From Selaginella tamariscina (lineage: Eukaryota; Streptophyta; Lycopodiopsida; Selaginellales; Selaginellaceae): 64,000 bases of DNA. The stretch spans positions 365,799 to 429,798 of the forward strand of contig PUQB01000146.1 in the NCBI GenBank assembly GCA_003024785.1. Direction: 5' to 3'. A program made the position numbers and the translations under genes. The notes beneath the pieces were generated by a model. That model had not been told where the DNA came from. It did no database searches and saw only the letters and a list, made by a program, of their open reading frames with translations. Positions 23,951-35,307 of the stretch are shown piece by piece. Positions within the stretch are counted from its first letter, which is position 1. Each line of letters starts with the position of its first letter.

Positions 23951-24716
23951 AGTGTGGGGCAAGATTAATCCCTCCACCTTTTTCCATTTCACAGAGAAGT
24001 GGACAGGATTGATCTCGCCTACCATTTTAGGAGGCAGTGGCGGGATTAATCCCACCACCACTTTCATGATTCCTAAAATGATGGGTGAGATGAATCCCAT
24101 AAGATGGAAAAGGGTGATAGGATTAATCCCATCCCACACTCTTTAAGACATAAAGAGTGGTGGGATTAATCCCGCCACCCCTTCCATACATGGTGAGAGG
24201 GATTAATCCTGCCACCCTTTATGTCTTAAAGAATGTCGGGCTTAATCCCACCCACCACCTTTATCCATATGAGAGAGTTGTGGGCAGAATTAATCCCGCC
24301 ACCCCTTCCATGCCTGATGGTCGGGATTAATCCTGTCCACAACTCTCTCATATGGATAAGGATGGTGGGCGAGATTAAGCCCACCCCACATTCTTTAAGA
24401 CATAAAGGGTGGCGAAATTAATCCCGCCCTCCAGGCATGGTATGGGTGGCGGGATTAATCCCACCACCCTTTAAGCATGACATGGGTGGTGCAATTAATC
24501 CATGCAAGGCATGGGTGGCATGATTAATCCCCCCACCCTTTAGGTAGAGCATGAGTGGTGGGATTAATCCCGCCACCCTTTAGGTAGGGCATGGGTGGGG
24601 GATTAATCATGCCACCCTTTAGGCAGGGCATGGGTGGTTGGATTAATCCCGCCACCCTTTAGGCAGGTCGTGGGTGGCGAGATTAATCCTGCTGCCCTTT
24701 GATTAATCCCGCACAT
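23951..24716. repeat. Palindromic array I (GGCGGGATTAATCCCGCC cores)
   Basis: About twenty near-palindromic cores, consensus GGYGGGATTAATCCCRCC, are spaced irregularly at the left and every 40 bp or so at 24500-24700. Spacers themselves form inverted repeats (for example CCCTTTATGTCTTAAAGAAT and its complement). The second transposon copy enters the same type of sequence at 63920-63945 (GACGGGATTAACTATCC). The array lies 490 bp upstream of the cargo gene start. Confidence 0.9.
24211..24413. repeat. Long imperfect palindrome inside array I
   Basis: The left arm from 24211 (GCCACCCTTTATGTCTTAAA) pairs with the right arm ending at 24413 (TTTAAGACATAAAGGGTGGC), and pairing continues inward through GAGAGAGTTGTGGGC and GCCCACAACTCTCTC-type sequence to about 24300/24320. 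Arms are near 90 bp with a short centre, so it could form a hairpin or cruciform. Confidence 0.8.
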
Positions 24717-24720
24717 TGGG

Positions 24721-25125
24721 CAAATGCGCGCGCACACACACACACATATACATATATATATGTGTGTGTATGTATATGTATATACATGAGTGTGCGAGAG
24801 ATAAATAAAAAAAATTAAATTATACAGAGACACACTCGTATATGTGTGTGTGTGGTGTGTGTGTGTATCGTGTGTGTGTGTGTGTATGTGTATATGTATA
24901 TCGTGTGTGTGCATGTGTGAGCTAAATAAATAAAATTATACAGATACACACACACATATATATATATGTATGTATATGTATATATATAGGAGTGTGAGAG
25001 AAATAAATAAATAAATTTATTATAGATACACACACATAAATGTATATATAAATATAGACAAATAAATAAATTATCTATCACACACAGAAATATATGTATA
25101 TGTATACATAGGAGTGTGCATGTGA
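24721..25125. repeat. CA/TG/TA microsatellite tract
   Basis: These are alternating (CA)n, (TG)n and (TA)n runs with interspersed AAATAAATAAA words. ORFs here are products of the simple repeats. Confidence 0.9.
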
Positions 25126-27632
25126 GAAAGAGATTTCATCTGTGTGAATGCACCTTCAAACCCTACTGCACCGCCACACCTTCTATGAAAAAGAGATTTA
25201 TTGATTTATTACACATTCCACCACCGCAACGTCTTTCACCTTGAAACCTAAGAATATACCTAAACCTTAAAAGGAATAAAAATAAATATTCTTTATTATA
25301 TTATCATAATCTTAAATTTGTGTGTGTCTGGGTGTGTGGTGTATCACATACACTCCAAAAATATAAAACATGCAGGGGTTTAACATATGTGTGTCTATGA
25401 GAGTGTTAAATTTTCACGTGCAGTAATACATACATACACACATATAATATACATATAAACATACGTACATAGTACATAATATTGTACACGTCAGTACATA
25501 TTATGGATCATGCATGGTATGTATATATGAGAGAGAGTGCTAAAAAAATAATTTCGCACACATTGCATACATTAGTATATACACACAGTGTCACACATGT
25601 ATACACATAAACATGTGTGAATTCAATGTGTTACATACACACAGACTGAGTACATATAAAACGTACATGCATTTAACATGATGTTTTAATTAAAGAAGCA
25701 ACATATCTTCCTAGTTTGGTTTAGGGTTTAAACCCAATGCAAGTATTTTATTAATAAATTTTAATGTCTGTATAAAAAATTTATTATTCATATACAAATA
25801 CACAAGAAAATATGCATAAAGAATTGTTGATAATCAAGTAGATAAACATAAAATCATAAATCATTCTATTAATTTGTCAATTATTTTAAAAACTTTATTT
25901 TTAAAAATGCAAATTATAATTTGCTCATATTTTAAAATTGTATGTATATATTTGAAATTTACTCAATTTTAACTTAAAATGACATAATGATATTAAAACA
26001 CATTTGAAAGCAATCCTAGCACATAATATATATATTAGTATAAAATCTTTATACTAATATAAATTAAATCCATGCACATTTTTTTAATTATTTAATATAA
26101 ATTTACTCTCAACACTAAACATAGATATATGGATGTTTTGTGTGTATATATGTAAGTCCTAGTATAGAGTATAAATGCTTGGTTTAGGGTTTAAACCCTA
26201 AACCCTACCCCTAAACATTTAATTATTTGTATCATAGTTAACTCATCGATGTGCATATGTGTCTTTGTAGGTGCTTTTAATGCATATTGTGGGATGCTTT
26301 TTAAGGGGTGTGTTGTGTGCATGTAAAAGTTTATAAATATTTCGTGTATTTATATGTAAGCCTCAGTGTAGAGTGTGTGTAACTATAACTGTTTGGTTTG
26401 GAATTTAAACCCTAAATTGTAAATACAAAACTAGATCCTAAACCCTTAAACATTTATTTATATCGTGATCCACTCATCGACTTGTGTATGTTGTGTGCAT
26501 GTGTCTTTGTAAGTGCTTATAATGCATGTGCACGTGTATATATAAATTTTTTATTGTGTTATATATGTGTGTAAAAGAAACATTGAATTAAAGTGAAAAT
26601 AATATTAATATACACATTATGAACATATTTTAAATTATACATAATAATATATCATTTATTTAATATAGTATATATAGTTTTAATAAAATATAATAATTTA
26701 ATATTGATAATAAAGTTTAACATTGGATTATTCTTGAAATATTAAGAAAATAATTGAGAAATCCCATTAATATAAACACATGTAGAATAATTACTCAAAT
26801 AATTAAGAATATATACTAATTTAATTAAGATAATTAGGTTTAATATTAGAATATTCTTGGAATAAAAAGAAAATAATAAAGAATATCCCATTAATATAAG
26901 AAATGAAGATTAATTACTTGAATAATTAAAACATAACATTAATATACACACTATGAATATATTTAAAATGATACATAATAAATTATCATTTTATCTTTGT
27001 ATAAGTATATATATTTATAATATATATTGGAATATTAAGAATGTAGAATAACTACTAAAATTTTGTAAAATTAAACAGCTTGAATCTATACATAATAATA
27101 TATCATTTTATTTAATATATAGTCATATATAGTTTTAATAATATATATTAATTTAATATTGATAATAAGGTTTAACATTGGAATATTCTTAAAATATTAA
27201 GAAATTAATTGAGAAAATCCCATTAATATAAACAAATGTTGAATAATTACTCAAATAATTAAGAATAATTACTAATTTAATTAAGATAATCAGGTTTAAT
27301 ATTGGAATATTCTTGGAATAAAAAATAATAATAAAGAATATCTCATTAAGATAAAGAAATGTAGATTAATTACTTGAATAATTAAGAAAACATATTAATA
27401 TACACACTATGAATATATTTAAAATGATACATAATAATATATCATTTTATCTATTGTATAAGTATATATATTTATAATATATATTGGAATATTAAGAATG
27501 TAAAATAATTACTAAATTTCGTAAAATTAAACAGCTTGAATCATTTGCTAATGTTAAATGTAATTTATAAAATCATTATAATGAGAGAGTATATATATAT
27601 TAATTCGGCTAATGCTTCTCCGCCTCTTAAAA
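25126..27632. repeat. AT-rich central region with tandem duplications
   Basis: No gene is visible. A duplication of roughly 215 bp is seen at about 26120-26345 and 26346-26560; each copy contains a TTTAAACCCTAAA-type word and a TCATCGA...GTGTCTTTGTA stretch. A second duplication with period about 455 bp is at about 26635-27089 and 27090-27545, with repeated GATAATAAxGTTTAACATTGG and GGAATATTCTTGGAATAAAA. Confidence 0.7.
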
Positions 27633-28536
27633 AGGGTGGCGGGATTAATCCCACCGACAACTCACTAAAACGATAAAGAGTTGGCAGAATTAGTTATGAG
27701 CGGAATTAATCCCACCCACCATTCTAGGAGGTAGGGAAGGGTGGCGGGATTAATCCCGCCACCCCTTCCCTATTTTAAAGAATTGTCACGCCAACCAGTT
27801 TAGGAGGTCGGAAAGCATTAGTGGGATTAATCCTAACACCCTTTGAGATCTCTCTGAAATCTTGGTTAGCTAAAAATTTTAATTAAAGAGGATATGTGAA
27901 CAGGATGAATCCATAATGGATTCTAGTGCAGTCCTAATGGATCTTAAACCCCTAAAGAAATTTCACCAAATGGCACATCATAACAAGCCAATATGTAATC
28001 ACACCCACCATTTTTAGAGGTGAATTAACCTTGCCAATGCTTTCTGTCTCCTAAATGGTGGACGGGATTAATCCCGCCCCCAATTCTAGGAGGTGAGAAA
28101 GCATTGGCGGGATTAATCCCGCCACTTCTTCCCTATTGGAGAGAGTTGTGGGCAGGATTAATCACGCTGATCTCTTCCTCGTTGTGAGGAAGTATTGGCA
28201 GGATTAATCACGCTGATCTCTTCCTCGTTGTGAGGAAGTATTGGCAGGATTAATCTCGCCAACCTCTTCCCCATCGAAAAAAAGCATTGCTGGGATTAAT
28301 CCCACCGACTCTTCCTCATTGGAGAGAGTTGTGGGCGAGATTAATCCCGCCGACTCTTCCTCGTCAAAGACAGTCACAGGTGGGATTAATCCTGCCGACT
28401 CTTCCTCGTCGGAGACAGTCGCAGGCGGGATTAATCCCGCCGACTCTTCCTCGTCAAAGAGAGTCATGGGTGGGATTAATCCCATCCACCATTCTATTAG
28501 GCGGGAAGGGTGGTGGGATTAATCCCGCCACCACTT
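27633..28536. repeat. Palindromic array II (GGCGGGATTAATCCCGCC cores)
   Basis: About sixteen cores are present. From about 28150 to 28500 the unit is regular at 45 bp, with the spacer GACTCTTCCTCGTC. The 45-bp period keeps both strands open, giving repeat-derived ORFs. It ends about 145 bp before the start codon of the transposase-like gene. Confidence 0.9.
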
Positions 28537-30576
28537 GTATTAATCAAGAATGATAATCTATACTTATACATAATATATATATTACACATACATATATATT
28601 ATGCACCCTCGATTCAAATTTTTTCGTATATTGCATAAATAGATATTATAAATGACACAATTATTTATGTGCAGGACAATATGTTTAATATTGAAGATAA
28701 AGTATATCTTCTTTGGAACAACGAGATAGTTAGCACTGGAACTATGGAAGTTCGAGATGAGAATGTATCATGTCATAATATTGCCCAAAGATCTTGTGTG
28801 TATGTATAGGTGAACACCATTTGCAAGCATGTTGAGGTTCCTAAAATGGAATTTGAAGAGGGTTCTCCTGTATTGTGGAATATGGATAAAGTCAAGGCTT
28901 ATACAGAGAATGCAGAGTCACAAAAAATAGTAGTACAAGTTTATTAGATGATGGCTTGCTTACTGTGATGAATGAGGTGATTCTCTTTCTTTATGAGATC
29001 GAGGTTGGGAAAGGCATCATCACAATTGTAAATCTAATGGAAGCCGTATCAGAAGAGAAACTAGGGGCCTACTTCGTGGGTGTAGTTGTGATGAAGTTTC
29101 ACCTAATGACACATTGCATCCTGGATCTCTCATGAGGTGGCAAACATTTGAATTTAGACGAGATGGTTCAACATATTCTGGGTTGGATTTCAATAATAAC
29201 AACCCGGAAGAACAACCATATTTGAAGAGGTTCCTTGCATTGGTCCTATAAAAAAAGGCGATTCATGTGTTGCAGATCTTCCCCTGCAAGTTCGGCAAGA
29301 GGGTAAGATGGATCCTACATCTTCGCCAAGTTGCTAGCATTTCCACGATTGACTGCTGCAAGAAGAAGTGTTGTCAGATGGCAACCGGAATGAAATTACC
29401 CAATGTAACATGTCTTTCGTATGCTCACCCAAAAGCAAAGGCATGAGTTTGTATATGCTGCACTAACTGGGTGTATTGATGGAATGGCCTGGACACAGGT
29501 TATAGAGTACATCCATGGTATTTAATAAGGTGGCCATCTGCTTCAAAGCTTGGTACAGTATATACGGGATCCCAAAGACCACGTTCTACCGTCGGAGATG
29601 AGTGGCTAGATGGACGCACCTCAGTACATGGGAACACTCTTGGTCAAAACCCGCTCTCACATCATGGCAGCCATAGAGATACTCAAGGCTTTTGTGGAAG
29701 CAAATGCAGACAGGATGCCTCACAAATGCCGAACCACAAATGCAGGGTCAGGGAAAATCTCAAGGTTTTGCCTTCAATCTACACTCAATTGAAGCTGTGT
29801 GAACATGTGAACAAGTGCCTCAGTTTGATGGGGCTGCAAGCAATCTGCACTGGTACCTTCAACAACATATGGAATACTCATTTTAAGGATGTGGAGATTG
29901 CAAAACACTCTAGCTTTTCCAAGTGTGACACTTGTACATCATTGAAGGCTGCAGAGGCTTGTGCAAAAACCTTGGTGGAGATCACTGCCATTCAAAAGAA
30001 GATGGAGGCCCACATGATTGACAAACTTGCCGTCTCAGTACTATGCGCATGCTTTTGTGTCACGCCCATCAGATACCTGTGCTTGATCCATGACAAGATG
30101 GATCATTCAAAGACCAGCATTCCAAAGCTCGTTGCAACACCAAAGTGCCTTGGAAATGTCATGAAACTTCCGATTTCATTGACAGGTGTGCTAACACATG
30201 GACACGGTTGTGAATCATATGGACACTTTTCACTTCCACATTGGTCTAGCGACTCCAATTTCACTATTGGGTCGTTGGCCATGTGTTTCAAAACCTTGAA
30301 GCCCACTCACAAACAAGTCCTATCAGTGATCTCAAAGTGAAGAAACAACACCTTCAACCTTTACATAATGCTCTCATGAAACATCTGCACTTGAGGCTAC
30401 TTGGGAATATGAGAGGCATTGTCAGCAGCTGCACAAAAAATAGATGGCCCTGTTGAGAGTTCTGGTTCAGTGGAGGGATCTAGCTCAAATAGTGTACATG
30501 TGTCCTCAACATCAAATAAGCTTCCTCGTCATTTGCTTTTACAGATGGATAATTGTGCAGGCGAGAAAAAAATAGG

Positions 30577-30629
30577 TAAATCATTTTACTTAAGGGTTTC
30601 TCAAGCTCATACTTACTTTTATTTTCTAG
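30577..30629 (+). other. Intron in transposase-like gene
   Basis: The GTAAAT donor follows the codons for the MDNCAGE-KKN stretch, and a pyrimidine-rich TTTTCTAG acceptor precedes YVLAYLSMLVAKGVF. Removing it restores the expected family sequence across the junction. The start may be one or two bases off. Confidence 0.7.
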
Positions 30630-31208
30630 ATATGTGCTAGCATACTTGTCAATGCTTGTTGCCAAAGGTGTGTTTGAGACAATCACGCTCAGTTTCCTTA
30701 TGGTTGGTCACACTCATGAAGATATTGATGCGTTCTTCAGCAAGGTCTCCAACTCTACAAAAAGGACAAGTGCACTTACCTTACCGCATATGATGATTTT
30801 TTGAAAATTGCATCTCCAAAAAAAGTTGTGCTTTGCTTGTGACTGAGGTGCCAGACTTAAAAAATTTCTCAAGGAGTATATAAAAAGGGAGAGATTCTTT
30901 ATTGGTCACCTTGTGCCACTATAATTCTTTTTCTCCATAAGAGATGGTATATCTATTATGTAGTACAAGTTATGCCATTAGAGCAAGAGTGGTTACTAAA
31001 AGAAGGCTTAATGCTCTTCAAAAGTGGAGAGGATGGAAAGCCACTTCTTCCAGAAGGACAATCAAACCCTATTCCATTGAGTGTCCAGTTCAAGGAACAA
31101 GAGCTTATTATTAATGGCATTAAAAAATATGTGACATGGGTTCAAAAATTAATGTTAAAGAATTTTAATAAGGCAACTGGTTACTCAGAACTATATAAGC
31201 ATATGGTC

Positions 31209-31372
31209 TGTCATAGTTTTAACCTAGTGGGTTGACTACTTAGGTAAAGATTGTGGGATATGTGGGTAAAAAGACTTAAGCGTAACTGAGTCATCATGAC
31301 CAAGGGTTCTCTCATAAACACCAATTGGCCCTTTGCCTAGTTGGCATAAGGGGAGAGGGAAAGGTTGTTACA
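31209..31372 (+). repeat. Left LTR of TRIM
   Basis: 164 bp, starting TGTCATAG and ending GTTGTTACA. It is repeated at 31781-31951 with small indels. Confidence 0.9.
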
Positions 31373-31373
31373 T

Positions 31374-31387
31374 TTGGTATCATAACG
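31374..31387 (+). other. Primer-binding site of TRIM (initiator Met type)
   Basis: TGGTATCATAACGG begins two bases after the LTR. It matches the start of the common plant TGGTATCAGAGC site with one change in the first nine bases. Confidence 0.7.
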
Positions 31388-31780
31388 GTCTCGGGTTTGA
31401 TTCTCATCAGGGGATGAACTTTGAGTAAAGTTCACACCACTAAGGTTGCACTTGTCCTTGCCTAACTAAACTCCTCGATCATATGTGTATAGCCAAGCGG
31501 CTTTGTGATCCTCTCTGGCCTGATTGACATGTGATGTGAGTACAGCCAAGTGGTCACACAATGTGGGTATTGCCTCTGAACTAGGCGTGACTAGAAATGC
31601 CTCTAGTTGCACCCATGAGTCAAGCTTAAGTAGAGCCAAGCGTGAGTAGAAACGCCTCTAGTTGCACCTTCTAGGAGGGAGGGCATGAGTAGAAATGCCT
31701 CTAGCTGCACCTTTTGAAGAAAGGCATAGTAGCATTGAGTCTATGGATGAGGACATCCACTTTCTGAAATGGGTATAGAG

Positions 31781-31951
31781 TGTGATAGTTCTAACCTGGT
31801 GGGTTGACTACCTAAGTAAAGATTGTGGAATATGTGGGATATGTAAGCAAAAAGACTCAAGCGTAACTAAGTCATCATGACTAGGGGCTCTCATAAACAC
31901 CAATTGGCCCTTTGCCTAGTTGGCATAAGGGAAGAGGGAAAGGTTGTGACA
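31781..31951 (+). repeat. Right LTR of TRIM
   Basis: 171 bp, TGTGATAG to GTTGTGACA, followed by the TGGTC duplication. Confidence 0.9.
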
Positions 31952-32402
31952 TGGTCGACTATTGGGAGATTGTTGTTTGAGAGTTAGAAGGGTCTATTAT
32001 CACAAGTACATAATTACAAAACCCTTTTTGGTTTAAAACAAGGTGGCAGAAGGAGATTGAAATGACATCAATGAGCACAGACGACATAAAAGTCAGTAGT
32101 GATGTGGAAATGCAAACCCCACACTTTGTTAGACAAAGGAACCAAAAACCTAAACCATACTTTGATTTCTGCAAGGATCTTCAAAAACTAATGATCATCC
32201 TCATTACTCCAGATGTATCATATAATCAACCTATTTAGATGGGTCAAATTATCGACACACCTAAAGTTATCACAAAAAATAATATAGTAAAGGTTGTATG
32301 GTTCAAACCACAAAAAGACGACATGAAAAAGATAGCAAAAGATATAATGGATGCTTAGAGAAAACATGGTCTCCCAATCAAAAAGACCCAACATATTTTA
32401 TA

Positions 32403-33015
32403 AATGTTAAATCTATTTAATATGGGTGAATGTCAAAAAACGTTGATAAAGTCATGATTAACAAAACTGCAAGAAAATGTATGTTTTCTTAAGCTTAAAA
32501 CAATTACAAAATTATAAAATATAGTATATTTAATATAAATAGTTATGAAAAACTCTTTAATAATAATACCAAATTGTTTACTTAACTATATATTTGTAAA
32601 AAGATATGGAAGATTGACTATATAGGATTTTGTATATTATATATATATTATTACTAGTATAAATTTTAATTAATGTTATATTTAAATATTAATATTTTAA
32701 TAACAACATAAATATTTATATAATGTACCTCTCATATAATTTTTATATTAAGCCCATACAATCTTAAATATAATATATTATATAACTTAATACCTTCTAC
32801 TTTTATAATGTTATTAATTTTTGGTCCATCAATGTTATAATTTATTAAAGGGTTAATTATAAAAATATAATGTTCTAAAAAATATTTTGCCTTCAAACAT
32901 ATATTTTAAAGAATTTTTTTTTAAACATTATTATTTTAAAGAATATTTCTTTAATATTAGAAAATGCTAATTAAATAACTAAAATTGCTAATTATTAAGA
33001 AATAGAATTATAAAC
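32403..33015. other. AT-rich subterminal region of large transposon
   Basis: No gene is visible. It is very AT-rich, with TTAGTTATTTAAT- and GAATATTCTT-type words shared in inverted orientation with the left subterminal region (18720-18910). Confidence 0.5.
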
Positions 33016-33035
33016 ATTCCCATTTTAGTTATAGC
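33016..33035 (-). repeat. Right terminal inverted repeat of large transposon
   Basis: The minus strand reads GCTATAACTAAAATGGGAAT, matching the left end at 18 of 20 positions. Confidence 0.65.
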
Positions 33036-34234
33036 TTGCATATATCTTCTAGTACAAGGGTATGCTCTTGAACTTCATTGGAAAAAAGGAGGCATGGACA
33101 ACCATAACAATGTATAACTTCAGCATATCCATATAATACTATTGTGGACTTATTATTTATGTTACTATGTGACCAACAATTTAGTCGCTCCATCGATTAT
33201 GACATGCATGTCAACACCCCAAGGCACAAATTCATAATAAGTTGCATACATATAGATGTAAAAGAGGCCTTTGAATGTGTTATATACCTCATTGTCCATG
33301 TGCCATAAAAGCATATTCCTAGTCATTATGTAAACATATGTTGGAACTCTTTGGCAAATGCAATCAAATTACAGCCTATTCAAAATTCGAAAACTTTGTT
33401 TGATAAAATCTTATACCCTAGCTAGTCTTATTCTTGTACAAAGGGATGAATAAAAGATTGAGTAATGCAATCATAAGGATATTCTTATAAGGATACACTC
33501 CCTTCTAACTGAGATTGGTAAACCCTCATCATAAAATCACTTTCCCACACCCAATGCTTTTGCAATGTCCTTCATTAACTATCCTTCTTTCTTTTTATTA
33601 TAAATCCAATTAACCAAATCATTTTTTATACTTAAATTCATGCACCTCAAAAGTCTTCTTTAGAGACAAGCAATTCTGCCATCCCAAATCATATAATCCA
33701 ATGTAAGAAAATTATAATTGAATTTTAATGTATGTTGAATTTGTAAGATGGACCGTTATTAAATCTTCTTGTTGTTTATCCAATAAATAAGATCTTCATT
33801 TTAGCAAAATGGCAATGCCTCAGTATTGTTTGTTCATTCTCGTACATGTGAATCAACCAAATCTAAACACATGACTTTAAGAATTTCAAATCAAAAAGTT
33901 TTTCATGTAATCTCTATGTCAAGTCATAAATATATTACATGTCAATTTAAAATTTTTGTCATCACCCCACTTGAACATATTTTAAATTTTCCAACAAATA
34001 GGGTTTATATTGTTCTCGTACTCCTTTCCTACAATTTGTACTAAATTGAGTTCTTTCTATTAAGTTATAATTTATTACATATTTTTGTAGTATTGTAAAT
34101 AAACTCTCTTAAAGATGTTCAATTATTTGAATTATTTAATGTTTAAAACATTCATTTATTTTTCTTCTTTAACATATTTATATAAATTAAATTTCTTCAA
34201 TCTTTGTTTAAATGCAAAGTTTATCAGGATGGTT
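33036..34234. other. AT-rich intergenic sequence
   Basis: No coding domain was recognised. The short ORF at 33826-34044 has no family features. Confidence 0.5.
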
Positions 34235-34412
34235 GCCAACATGCACACGTGGGAGCTCATAAGTCTCTAACGGCTGTATACGAGAGTTTTAAGTTAGGGT
34301 TACATTCTTATGATTTGGCATTTCATTTTTGAAAGATTTTATTTTATATTTAAAAATCTTCAGAAGAGGTAAATTTTTGAGTTTATATGATAAATATTCT
34401 TTATACATTAGT
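34235..34412 (+). repeat. Duplicate of the DRB gene upstream region
   Basis: About 175 bp match 35308-35482: GCACACGTGG, TCTAACGGYTGT, AGTTAGGGTTACA, CTTATGATT and TTTTTGAGTTYATA in the same order and spacing. The copies are about 1.07 kb apart. The second lies just upstream of the DRB-like start codon, so this is probably a duplicated promoter or 5' UTR. Confidence 0.7.
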
Positions 34413-35125
34413 ACACATGCCCATAGTTGGTGGGCTTAACTAATTTACTAATAATTTATTATGTAATCAATTATTATTCTTAACTTAGTGAGTTCATATT
34501 TAAGTTAGACCCTTAATGCAACTGTTAAACATAATGAGTTTATCTTTAAACTCTTAGGTTTATTTATGTCTAGGTTTAACTATTTAACAACTCTTAACAT
34601 AATTATTGATTTTATTCATAAGTTAGACCCTTAGTTAGTTTATCATTAAGCTAGATACTTAACTTAGTTATTGTTTTTAAATTGATGAGTTTATTCTTAA
34701 GATTGATTCATAACCCCAATTATTATGACTTTATCCTTAAACTTATGCTTGGGCTTAACTATTTAATAATTCTTTATTATTTATAACATAGTGAATTTAT
34801 TTCTAAACTAAACCCTTAACTTAGTTGTTATTCTTAATATAACCACCAAATGCGTAGAATATCAATAATCAAATGATGAGTTTAGAATAATCGTCAAATA
34901 TCAATGATGTGTTAAGAACACATAGATACACACAACATACATATACACAATATAATTTATTATTATCCTTAGCCTAATGGATTTCTTAACCCAATTGTTA
35001 TTTTTAACTTGTAACTTTATTTTTAAATTAGATCCTTAACATAATGAATTTTTCCTTAAAATGGATTTTTAAGTTAGACTCTTGAGTTAAAGATAATCAT
35101 TTAAAATAATTATTAATGGAATTTA
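34413..35125. other. Spacer with repeated 'TTAGACCCTTAACTTAGTTATT' words
   Basis: This is AT-rich sequence with a degenerate repeated theme (AGTTAGACCCTTA, ACTTAGTTATT, GAGTTTATTCTTA). No gene is seen. Confidence 0.5.
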
Positions 35126-35307
35126 GGATGGCCGTGATGGCGTTGACAAACACATATACACATGTACACACTAAATCACAGCATGCACTCGTGGACACAT
35201 ATACACACGAACACACTAAATTATAGAATACACATGACACACGTACACACACTAAATCATAGCATGCACACATGGACACATATACACACATACACACACT
35301 AAATCAT
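35126..35307. repeat. Minisatellite of CACACTAAATCATAGCATGCAC type
   Basis: Three to four imperfect copies of a unit near 55 bp contain ACACACTAAATCATAGCATG and GGACACATATACACAC. The minus-strand Cys-rich ORF here is a by-product of the repeat. Confidence 0.8.

Larger units (their letters stand above)
31209..31951 (+). mobile_element. TRIM retrotransposon inserted in the transposase-like gene
   Basis: A 743-bp element with terminal repeats 31209-31372 and 31781-31951 (TGTSATAG...TTGTKACA). A primer-binding site of the initiator-Met type (TGGTATCATAACGG) lies just after the left repeat, and a purine-rich GAAATGGGTATAGAG lies before the right one. Target duplication TGGTC is at 31204-31208 and 31952-31956. 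It has no coding capacity, which is typical of terminal-repeat retrotransposons in miniature. The inside has repeated GAAATGCCTCTAGTTGCACC units. It splits the C-terminal coding part between HMV and DYWE. Confidence 0.9.
28681..32402 (+). pseudogene. DUF7869-type putative transposase gene of the large transposon
   Basis: It starts at ATG 28681 (MFNIEDKVYLLWNNEIVS). The parts in order are: an SH3-like N-terminus to about 28945; a Cys-rich DCCKKKCCQ stretch near 29350; FKAWYSIYGIPKTTFYRR near 29545-29600; SKCDTCTSLKAAEACAKT in 29905-29965; HWSSDSNFT near 30240; QMDNCAGE at 30541-30568; and, after a GT-AG intron (about 30577-30629), FLMVGHTHEDIDAFFSKVSN near 30695-30755. The Asp in MDN and the acidic residues of GHTHEDID are the likely metal ligands of a DDE-like nuclease; this is inference. 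A C-terminal part continues to TAA near 32402 through a TRIM insertion. Many stops and shifts are present. Confidence 0.7.
18698..33035. mobile_element. Candidate 14.3-kb TIR DNA transposon with divergent cargo and transposase genes
   Basis: The left end GTTATAACTAAAATGGGCAT (18698-18717) is found inverted at 33016-33035, GCTATAACTAAAATGGGAAT on the minus strand, with 18 of 20 bases the same. Both ends continue into AT-rich subterminal DNA with shared words such as TTAGTTATTTAAT. The left end recurs at 58360, where it interrupts a Gypsy RT, so it is a true element edge. Inside are a minus-strand ParB/methyltransferase/FCP1-like gene ending 270 bp from the left end, a plus-strand DUF7869-type gene ending about 630 bp from the right end, and palindromic arrays between the two starts. 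I could not identify a target-site duplication. The right edge rests on the inverted repeat alone. Confidence 0.7.

Noticed and set aside
23951..24716. CRISPR-like array of palindromic repeats
   Set aside because: Spacing is irregular, spacers are themselves repeated and inverted, the host is eukaryotic, and there are no cas genes.
24603..25081. His/Thr- and Tyr/Ile-rich ORFs
   Set aside because: They are products of CA/TG/TA microsatellites.
28204..28553. Long overlapping ORFs on both strands (AGLIPPATVSDEEES-type repeats)
   Set aside because: The 45-bp repeat unit is a multiple of three and palindromic, so both strands stay open by chance of structure. It is a DNA repeat, not a gene.
18690..33043. 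Target-site duplication of the large transposon
   Set aside because: Flanks TGTTCAT (left) and TTGCATA (right) are not a convincing direct repeat, so none is claimed.
35097..35297. Cys-rich small protein on the minus strand
   Set aside because: It is a translation of the CACACTAAATCATAG minisatellite.
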